From positions 72,940 to 136,939 of the forward strand of contig NZ_JBEYUH010000014.1 of the NCBI RefSeq assembly GCF_040643435.1: a DNA stretch of 64,000 nt. Direction: 5' to 3'. The DNA comes from Rhodococcus sp040643435. GTDB lineage: Bacteria; Actinomycetota; Actinomycetes; Mycobacteriales; Mycobacteriaceae. The first letter of the stretch is position 1, and each line of letters starts with the position of its first letter. The position numbers and the translations under genes are program-made. Below the pieces are notes generated by a model that saw only the letters and a list, made by a program, of their open reading frames with translations, searched no databases and had not been told where the DNA came from. Positions 58,172 through 64,000 of this stretch are shown in pieces.

Positions 58172-58912
58172 ATGTCGCTGCCGAAACCGTCACCGGAGGA
58201 TGCTTCCGTGCTGCACGAGGGCGCCGAACCGCACAGCGGCGGGTTGGCGAGCAAGCTCAACTGGTTGCGCGCGGGGGTGCTCGGCGCGAACGACGGCATC
58301 GTGTCGACGGCGGGTTTGGTCGTCGGTGTTGCCGCGGCGACGACGAACGAGTCGGCGATCCTGACCGCCGGTGTTGCGGGCTTGGCTGCCGGCGCGGTGT
58401 CGATGGCTCTCGGTGAGTACGTGTCGGTGAGTACCCAGCGTGATACCGAACGCGCGGCGCTGCGCACGGAACGTCGCGAGCTGGCTGCGATGCCCGACGC
58501 CGAACTCGACGAACTGGCGGAGCTGCTCGCGAGCAAGGGGCTGTCGGCGGAGACGGCCCGTGCTGCCGCCGAGGAGTTGACGGCCCGTGATCCCCTGGCG
58601 GCCCATGCCGAAGTGGAGTTGGGGATCGACCCGTCCGAATTGGCGAATCCGTGGGCGGCGGCGTTGTCCTCGGCGGTGTCGTTCACCCTCGGCGCGTTGG
58701 TGCCGCTGCTGATGATCGTCTCGGTGTCCGAGAAGCTGCGGATTCCGGTGACCTTCGTGGCGGTGCTGTGCGCCTTGGCGGCGACCGGCTCGATCAGTGC
58801 GTGGCTCGGCGGGTCGCGGCACGGCCGGGCGGTGCTGCGGGTGGTGCTCGGCGGCGCGCTCGCGATGGTCGTGACCTATGCGCTGGGCCAGCTGTTCGAC
58901 GTGGCCGTTTAG
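58172..58912 (+). CDS. VIT1/CCC1 family iron/manganese transporter
   Basis: A 246-residue membrane protein. LRAGVLGANDGIVSTAGLVVGVAAA and GLAAGAVSMALGEYVSVSTQRDTE are the characteristic first two helices with the metal-contacting Asp, Ser, Met and Glu. A charged cytosolic helix pair and three further membrane helices follow. Relatives move Fe2+ or Mn2+ out of the cytosol (vacuolar import in plants and yeast). It is probably involved in metal detoxification. Confidence 0.92.
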   Translation: MSLPKPSPEDASVLHEGAEPHSGGLASKLNWLRAGVLGANDGIVSTAGLVVGVAAATTNESAILTAGVAGLAAGAVSMALGEYVSVSTQRDTERAALRTERRELAAMPDAELDELAELLASKGLSAETARAAAEELTARDPLAAHAEVELGIDPSELANPWAAALSSAVSFTLGALVPLLMIVSVSEKLRIPVTFVAVLCALAATGSISAWLGGSRHGRAVLRVVLGGALAMVVTYALGQLFDVAV

Positions 58913-58971
58913 GGCCGCGCACTGCTGTTGTCGGGCTCGTCGGGCGAGCGGCAACCGAGACCCCATCCCAT

Positions 58972-59007
58972 CCATACCATCGGATAATGAGCTAACCGAT
59001 GGTATGG
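58972..59007. promoter_or_regulatory. 12-bp inverted repeat at the fic start
   Basis: CCATACCATCGG and CCGATGGTATGG are exact complements separated by 12 bp (ATAATGAGCTAA), ending 8 bp before the fic ATG. Placed over the promoter/ribosome binding site, it is a strong candidate operator. The Fic protein itself has a C-terminal winged-helix-like region that could bind it. Confidence 0.65.
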
Positions 59008-59014
59008 TCCGGGG

Positions 59015-60211
59015 ATGGCATCGCTCGACGACCACTCGCAGTGGCCGGAGATCGGCTACGAACAGCATCCGTGGGCCGGCAGCGACGCCTACGGGTCCCG
59101 GCGAGAACGGCGCCTCACCACCGGCCCCTACCGGGCGGCGGTGCCACCGTTCATCGCGCACCGGCCGATCCCCCTCACCGGCGACCTGCAGGCCCTGACC
59201 GAGGACGCGGCGACGGAACTGACCCGGTTCGACGTCGAGGTCGGCCACATCACCGCCCCGTTCGCCTCCATCCTGCTGCGCACCGAGAGCGCCTCGAGCT
59301 CGGAGATCGAGAATCTCTCCAGCGGAGCCCGGCAGATCGCCCTGGCCGAACTCGGCGAACATGCCTCCCGCAACGCCCGCCTGATCGTCGGCAACGTCCG
59401 GGCGATGCGTGCGGCGCTGGAACTCTCCGACGCCATCGACGCCCACGCGATCCTGCGGATGCACCGCGCGCTGCTCGAACACGACGACCCGGCCATCGCC
59501 GGTCGCTGGCGTGAGCAGCAGGTGTGGATCGGCGGCGGCAGCCTGGGTCCGCACACCGCCGAGTTCGTGCCGCCGCATCACGGGCGCGTACCCGAGCTGA
59601 TCGACGATCTGGTGGTGTTCGCCAATCGGGACGATCTGCCGGTGGTGGCGCAGATCGCGGTCGCGCACGCCCAGTTCGAAACCATCCATCCCTTTCCCGA
59701 CGGCAACGGCCGCGTGGGCCGCGCATTGATCCAGGCGATGCTGCGCGGGGGGCAGCTCACCCGCAGCGTCGCCGTGCCGGTCTCTGCGGGTCTGCTGCAC
59801 AACACGGCGGACTATTTCGCGGCGCTCGGCGCCTATCGTGCCGGGGATGTCGCACCGATCGTGCGGTCGATCGTCGACGCGTCCTTCGCCGCGGTCGCCA
59901 ACGGCCGCATGCTCGTCGCCGATCTGGAGGCGGTGCGGGCCGAGTGGCGCAGCCGGATGACGGCGCGGCGGGACTCGGCGGCGCACCGGCTGATGGACGT
60001 GCTCCTGCGGCAGCCGGTCATCGACAACCGCTCGGCCGCGGCCGCACTGTCGGTGACCGGCGCCAACGCGCAGATCGCGATCGACCGGTTCGTGGATGCC
60101 GGGATTCTCACGCAGATCACCGAGGGACGCCGGAACCGCATCTGGCAGGCCAAGGATGTGGTGTGGGTGCTCGACGAGTTCGCGGCGCGCGCCAAGCGCC
60201 GCCGCGGCTGA
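59015..60211 (+). CDS. Fic family protein (AMP transferase) with C-terminal winged helix
   Basis: A 398-residue Fic protein. The catalytic motif HPFPDGNGRVGR starts at about residue 225. An N-terminal inhibitory-type motif of the [ST]xxxE[NG] pattern occurs in SSSEIENLSS (about residues 92-100), as in self-inhibited class II Fic enzymes. The C-terminal 100 residues look like a winged helix (AAALSVTGANAQIAIDRFVDAGILTQITEGRRNRIW). Fic enzymes attach AMP to target proteins. No separate antitoxin is present. The ATG at 59015 follows GGGGATGG. Confidence 0.9.
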   Translation: MASLDDHSQWPEIGYEQHPWAGSDAYGSRRERRLTTGPYRAAVPPFIAHRPIPLTGDLQALTEDAATELTRFDVEVGHITAPFASILLRTESASSSEIENLSSGARQIALAELGEHASRNARLIVGNVRAMRAALELSDAIDAHAILRMHRALLEHDDPAIAGRWREQQVWIGGGSLGPHTAEFVPPHHGRVPELIDDLVVFANRDDLPVVAQIAVAHAQFETIHPFPDGNGRVGRALIQAMLRGGQLTRSVAVPVSAGLLHNTADYFAALGAYRAGDVAPIVRSIVDASFAAVANGRMLVADLEAVRAEWRSRMTARRDSAAHRLMDVLLRQPVIDNRSAAAALSVTGANAQIAIDRFVDAGILTQITEGRRNRIWQAKDVVWVLDEFAARAKRRRG

Positions 60212-60303
60212 GCCGGTCCCTGCTGTCCCGTCGGTCCCTGCTGTCACACTGGACTCGCACATCTGTACGACTCGCGTGCGGGGATGTCGACGGGAGGAGC
60301 AGC

Positions 60304-61359
60304 GTGGTGGGCAGCGCGGCCGAGCCGGGCCTGACGGACTGGATCGGGTCGTATCTCGAGACCCTGCAGACGGCGAAGCGGTCACCGCACACCGTCAAGG
60401 CGTACCGGCTCGATCTGTGCGCGGTGCGCACACATCTCGCGGCCGGGTGCGGGGTGCCGGAGGACGCCTTGGTCCTGGGTGATGTCACGGTGCGGGCACT
60501 GCGGTCGGCGTTCGCAGTGTTCGCCGCCGAGCGGCAGCCGGCGTCGGTGCGCCGCGCCTGGTCGGTGTGGAACAACTTCTGCAATTTCCTCGTCTCCGAG
60601 GGGGTGTCGGAGGGCAATCCGATGGCATCGATCGCGCAACCGAAGAAGCCCCAGCACACGCCGAAGGCATTCTCCCCCACCGCGATCAACCAGCTCGTCG
60701 ACACGATGACGGTGGAGGCGCAGCGCCCCGCCGAGTCGGCACGGGACTGGCCGCAACGAGATCTGGCGCTCATCGCGACCCTGTTGCTCACCGGCATCCG
60801 TTCGGACGAATTGATCCGGCTCGATGTGGGCAGCATCCTCGGCGGTGAGGAGGCGCCGGTGCTGCGGGTGCTCGGCAAGGGCGCGATCGAACGGGAGATC
60901 CCGCTCGAGGACAGCTGGACGGCGATCGTGTCGGCCTATCTCGAGGAACGCTACGCCCGCTTCCCGGCGGTGCGGCGCCGCGCCCGCGAGCGTGACGATC
61001 TGCCGGTGTGGGAGCGGCACGATCCGGCCGATCCGCTGTTCGTCGGCGCGGACGGGGCGCGCATCACCCGCGGCACCCTGCAGTACCGGGTGCGGCGCCT
61101 CTACCGGCGGGCCGGGATCGAATCGGAACGCAAACGCGGGGCGCTCGCCCACGCGCTGCGGCACACCTTCGCGACGAGCCTGGCCGACAACGGCGCGACG
61201 ATGGTGGAGTTGCAGCAACTGCTCGGGCATCGCTCGTTGCAGACGGTGCAGGTGTACACCTCGGCGACGAACGATGCGGTGCGGCACGCGGCCCGGCACA
61301 ACCCGGTGTACGGCTTGCTCGGGTCCGGTCGCGAGCCGGGCGGTGACCCGCAGGAGTAG
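60304..61359 (+). CDS. Tyrosine recombinase (XerC/D-like integrase)
   Basis: A 351-residue site-specific recombinase. An N-terminal SAM-like core-binding domain (DWIGSYLETLQTAKRSPHTVKAYRLDL) is followed by a catalytic domain with Arg in LLTGIRSDELIRLD (about 165), HALRHTFATSLA (His-x-x-Arg, about 283), GHRSLQTVQVYT (His and the nucleophile Tyr, about 317). Start GTG at 60304 after GGGAGGAGCAGC. It lacks nearby excisionase, replication or phage genes, so it may be a stand-alone Xer-type enzyme or the relic of an integrated element. Confidence 0.9.
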   Translation: MVGSAAEPGLTDWIGSYLETLQTAKRSPHTVKAYRLDLCAVRTHLAAGCGVPEDALVLGDVTVRALRSAFAVFAAERQPASVRRAWSVWNNFCNFLVSEGVSEGNPMASIAQPKKPQHTPKAFSPTAINQLVDTMTVEAQRPAESARDWPQRDLALIATLLLTGIRSDELIRLDVGSILGGEEAPVLRVLGKGAIEREIPLEDSWTAIVSAYLEERYARFPAVRRRARERDDLPVWERHDPADPLFVGADGARITRGTLQYRVRRLYRRAGIESERKRGALAHALRHTFATSLADNGATMVELQQLLGHRSLQTVQVYTSATNDAVRHAARHNPVYGLLGSGREPGGDPQE

Positions 61360-61451
61360 CGATCGAGGGTCGGCTCGTGGGTTGGACTGTGGGCGGGCGT
61401 GGTAACTGCAAGACTGGAGAACGATCCATCCGGCAACGTGAAGGAGCAGTC

Positions 61452-62873
61452 ATGAGCGTCGAGCAGACCGAACCCCGCCGGCATCGAGTGGTCGTGATCG
61501 GATCCGGTTTCGGTGGGCTGTTCGCCACCCAGGCGCTGGCTCGGGCCGAGGTGGACGTCACCCTCGTGGCGCGGACCAGCCATCATCTGTTCCAGCCGTT
61601 GCTGTACCAGGTGGCGACGGGCATCCTGTCGGTCGGCGACATCGCCCCGGCGACCCGGATGATCCTGCGCAAGCAGAAGAACGCGCAGGTGCTGCTCGGT
61701 GAGGTCGAGCAGATCGATCTGGAGAACCGGACCGTGACCTCCCGATTCCTCGAGCGCTACACCACCACCCCCTTCGACAGTCTCATCGTCGCCGCCGGGG
61801 CGGGGCAGTCCTATTTCGGCAACGATCATTTCGCCGAGTTCGCGCCGGGTATGAAGACGATCGACGACGCCTTGGAGTTGCGGGGCCGGATCCTCGGGGC
61901 GTTCGAGCAGGCCGAGCTGTCGCACGATCCGGAGGAACGCGCGCGGCTGCTGACGTTCGTGGTGGTCGGCGCCGGCCCGACAGGGGTCGAGTTGGCGGGG
62001 CAGATCGCCGAGTTGTCGCGCCGCACCCTCAAGGGCACTTTCCGCAATATCGATCCGGCGGAGGCGCGGGTGGTCCTGCTCGACGGCGCCTCCGACGTGT
62101 TGCCGGTCTACGGCGGCAAGCTCAGCCGCAAGGCCCGCGCGACCCTCGAGCGTCTCGGGGTGGAGATCCAGCTCGGGGCGATGGTCACCGACGTCGACGC
62201 CGACGGTCTGGTGGTCAAGGACCAGGACGGTTCACAACGGCGGATCGAATCCCAATGCAAGGTGTGGTCGGCGGGGGTGTCGGCGAGCCCGCTCGGTAAG
62301 CAGCTCGCCGAACAGTCCGGGGCGCAGGTCGACCGGGCCGGTCGGGTGGAGGTGTTGCCGGATCTGACGTTGCCGGGACATCCGAACGTGTTCGTCATCG
62401 GCGACATGATGTCGCTGAACAAGTTGCCCGGGCTGGCGCAGGTCGCGATGCAGGGCGGCAAATACGCCGCCAAGCAGATCATCGCGTCGACGGACGGGGC
62501 CGATCCGTCGCAGCGGCAGCCGTTCAAGTATTTCGACAAGGGCAGCATGGCGACGATCTCGCGGTTCAGCGCGGTCGCGAAGGTCGGCAAGCTCGAGATC
62601 AGCGGGTTCCTGGGGTGGGTGGCGTGGTTGTTCATCCACCTGCTGTATCTGGTGGGGTTCTCGTCGAAACTGTCGACGCTGCTGTCGTGGGCGCAGGCGT
62701 TCTTCTCCGCCGGCCGCAACGAGATGGCCGCGACCGAGCAGCAGGTGTTCGCGCGGATCGCGCTCGAGCACATGCGGGAGGACGAGCCGAACGGGGCCTC
62801 CGATGCGGCCGAACAGCGGGCGGCGGAGACGTCGGCCGCGCGCGGCCGCGGTGGGGCGCAGGCCGCCGGCTGA
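61452..62873 (+). CDS. ndh: Type II NADH dehydrogenase
   Basis: A 473-residue non-proton-pumping NADH:menaquinone oxidoreductase. The FAD motif is VVVIGSGFGGLFATQAL, the NAD motif is TFVVVGAGPTGVELAGQIAEL, and GHPNVFVIGDMM and AQVAMQGGKYAA (quinone-site region) are present. A C-terminal amphipathic/hydrophobic stretch GFLGWVAWLFIHLLYLVGF anchors it to the membrane. It feeds electrons from NADH to the respiratory chain. The ATG at 61452 follows GAAGGAGCAGT. Confidence 0.95.
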   Translation: MSVEQTEPRRHRVVVIGSGFGGLFATQALARAEVDVTLVARTSHHLFQPLLYQVATGILSVGDIAPATRMILRKQKNAQVLLGEVEQIDLENRTVTSRFLERYTTTPFDSLIVAAGAGQSYFGNDHFAEFAPGMKTIDDALELRGRILGAFEQAELSHDPEERARLLTFVVVGAGPTGVELAGQIAELSRRTLKGTFRNIDPAEARVVLLDGASDVLPVYGGKLSRKARATLERLGVEIQLGAMVTDVDADGLVVKDQDGSQRRIESQCKVWSAGVSASPLGKQLAEQSGAQVDRAGRVEVLPDLTLPGHPNVFVIGDMMSLNKLPGLAQVAMQGGKYAAKQIIASTDGADPSQRQPFKYFDKGSMATISRFSAVAKVGKLEISGFLGWVAWLFIHLLYLVGFSSKLSTLLSWAQAFFSAGRNEMAATEQQVFARIALEHMREDEPNGASDAAEQRAAETSAARGRGGAQAAG

Positions 62874-62939
62874 CCTTGTCCTCCGGCCGGGCCGGTCCCG
62901 GCCGGAGCGCCACCCCGACGAGGCGGTGACCGGTCGGGG

Positions 62940-63389
62940 TCAGTGCCCGATGCGGTCCGCGTCGGTGATGTTGGCCAGGCGCACCTGTCCCTGCGCGACG
63001 AGCCGGTTCTGTTCGTCGACGATCTCCACCCGCCACAGTTGCTGGGTGCGGCCGCGGTGGATCGGGGTGCCGGTGGCGGTGAGGACCCCTTCGCGGGTCG
63101 CGCGCAGGAAGTCGGTGTTGTTGTTGACCCCCACGACGTTGCCCTTGTCCCCCAGCCAGTTGGCGCCGGCGACGCTGGCGACGGTTTCGATCACCGCGCA
63201 GTACACCCCGCCGTGCACGATGCCGTAGGGCTGGTGCTGCGTGGGGGTAACGGTCCAGCGGGCGCGGGCGAGATCGGGTCCGAGTTCGACGAACTCGAGG
63301 CCGAGGGCGGTGTTGAAGCCGGTGTCGTTGACGGTGTTGATCGCCTGCACGTCGTGCTGGGCCGGGGCGGAGGTGGTCTGGTCGCTCAT
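62940..63389 (-). CDS. PaaI family hotdog thioesterase
   Basis: A 149-residue hotdog-fold protein. The motif GIVHGGVYCAVIETVAS carries the HGG loop and catalytic acid of PaaI-like acyl-CoA thioesterases, followed by VGVNNNTDFLRATREGVLTATG and a VRLANI strand. It probably hydrolyses aromatic or branched acyl-CoA. The ATG at 63389 (MSDQTTSAP) with AAGGGAAGCC upstream was preferred over an extended frame. Confidence 0.9.
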   Translation of the reverse strand: MSDQTTSAPAQHDVQAINTVNDTGFNTALGLEFVELGPDLARARWTVTPTQHQPYGIVHGGVYCAVIETVASVAGANWLGDKGNVVGVNNNTDFLRATREGVLTATGTPIHRGRTQQLWRVEIVDEQNRLVAQGQVRLANITDADRIGH

Positions 63390-63550
63390 ACAGGCTTCCC
63401 TTGTTCGTGCGTGGGTCGACCGGCCGCCGGGACAGGTGGCCGTCGAACGATGGTAGGACATGGCGATCTACACCCGCCGCGACGCGGGCGGTGCCCGCAA
63501 GATCAAGGCCGAGGGTCTGCTGGTCGCCGGTTCGATCACTACGACAACCG

Positions 63551-63908
63551 CGCGCGGACCCAAACCTGCACAACACCCACTGCGCCGTGTTCAATCGCGT
63601 GCCAACGGGCAATGGCTGACGAAGATGCAGCAATCTATGCCTTCGGCGAACGCTGGGGACCTGAAAACGGGAAGAAGGACAAGATCTTCGGATTCTTGCC
63701 TGGCAACGGGGTTCACGACATCCACATGAACCAAGCCAACGTCGGACGATTTGTCGCCGACGACGGGGTATACCAGGACGGTGCGCTGCTGCACTTCCCC
63801 GACCAGGACCAGTGGGTGGGGGTGTTCCTGAAATTCCAGTCGCAAACCTGGCACACGGACGACCAGACTGGCCACCAGATCCACCTCCCGGTCAGCGGCC
63901 CACCGTGA
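63551..63908 (+). pseudogene. DUF2278 (YukJ-like) gene, 5'-truncated and frameshifted
   Basis: From the ATG at 63612 a 98-residue frame reads MADEDAAIYAFGERWGPENG, then KDKIFGFLPGNGVHDIHMNQ and a W-rich end, the C-terminal third of DUF2278 proteins. Immediately upstream, another frame encodes NLHNTHCAVFNR, which fits the family sequence just before this point, so there is a frameshift near 63600 and the N-terminal two thirds are missing. The TGA stop at 63906-63908 coincides with the first bases of the IS3-like end, so the C-terminus may also be cut. Function of the family unknown. Confidence 0.65.
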
Positions 63909-64000
63909 ATCGCCCCGGGTCTGTCGGAGGCTCTCGAACCTGTGAAGGATAGAGAGCATGGCAGCACCACGGAAGTACAGCGTTGAGCTGAAGGAACGAG
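63906..64000 (+). mobile_element. IS3-family insertion sequence, left end (runs off window)
   Basis: TGAATCGCCCCGGGTCTGTC at 63906 resembles the left inverted repeat of actinobacterial IS3-family elements. It is followed 52 bp later by the transposase orfA start. The rest, including the right end and orfB, lies outside the window. It abuts the broken DUF2278 gene. Confidence 0.75.
63958..64000 (+). CDS. IS3-family transposase OrfA, N-terminal start
   Basis: The ATG at 63958 opens MAAPRKYSVELKER, the opening of the OrfA helix-turn-helix protein of IS3-family elements common in Rhodococcus and Mycobacterium. It continues past the window edge. Its position just inside the inverted repeat supports the assignment. 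Confidence 0.8.
   Translation, partial: MAAPRKYSVELKER

Noticed and set aside
60304..61359. Recombinase as evidence for a prophage or integrative element
   Set aside because: No phage, replication, excisionase or tRNA attachment-site signals flank it; neighbours (fic, ndh) look chromosomal.
63460..63729. 89-codon frame starting MAIYTRRDAGGARK
   Set aside because: Its second half is an out-of-frame reading of the DUF2278 remnant; the first 24 codons alone match nothing I recognise.

Overview
This is a very GC-rich actinobacterial chromosome segment, most likely from a Rhodococcus or a close mycolic-acid-producing relative (order Mycobacteriales). The evidence is the gene content: RbpA, a polyprenol-phosphate mannosyltransferase next to Lnt, an F420-type PPOX protein, a SoxR-like regulator, an IS3-family left end and frequent GTG starts. 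Part of the order (fxsA / lnt-ppm1 / rbpA / small zinc protein / megasynthase) parallels the Mycobacterium tuberculosis Rv2053c-Rv2048c neighbourhood as I remember it, where the megasynthase is pks12.

Layout. 1-0.3 kb: a stub resembling the C-terminal part of a type I restriction HsdR subunit. 0.4-12.2 kb: mostly core genes, comprising a flavoprotein disulfide reductase, a CobG that lacks its Fe-S half, a PPOX protein, glutathione peroxidase, a TldD/PmbA pair, a TauE-type permease, FxsA, an amidohydrolase, Lnt and Ppm1. 12.3-16.7 kb: a tightly overlapping four-gene operon that looks like a 4-aminophenylalanine cassette (chorismate-mutase-like, fused aminodeoxychorismate synthase, prephenate-dehydrogenase-like) plus an AurF/CmlI-like diiron N-oxygenase. 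It lies between the convergent ends of ppm1 and rbpA. 19.0-41.0 kb: one 7,334-residue NRPS with six modules, a starter condensation domain, an extra half condensation domain, one epimerase and a terminal thioesterase. Two adenylation domains have textbook codes (Ser in module 2, Thr in module 4, epimerised). The other four share an unassigned DAFF-type pocket.

41.0-52.2 kb: an oxidative/hydrolytic gene island. A P450, ferredoxin, ferredoxin reductase and LysR regulator are followed by a convergent TetR gene and a divergent six-gene operon: two phosphotriesterase-like proteins (one lacking nearly all metal ligands), a flavin monooxygenase, an HSL-type esterase, a metallo-beta-lactamase-fold hydrolase and a CocE-type hydrolase. 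This looks like uptake-independent degradation or remodelling of an aromatic or lactone/ester compound; the substrate cannot be read from the sequence.

52.2-64 kb: accessory and stress genes. These are a ParD-like/zeta-like toxin-antitoxin pair, a methyltransferase, an HNH nuclease, a 1.3-kb palindrome-rich gap, a SoxR-like regulator, an NAD(P)-binding protein, a VIT-family metal transporter, a Fic protein with a palindrome over its start, a tyrosine recombinase, type II NADH dehydrogenase, a PaaI thioesterase, a broken DUF2278 gene, and the left end of an IS3-type element that butts onto it. No rRNA, tRNA or CRISPR array was seen.
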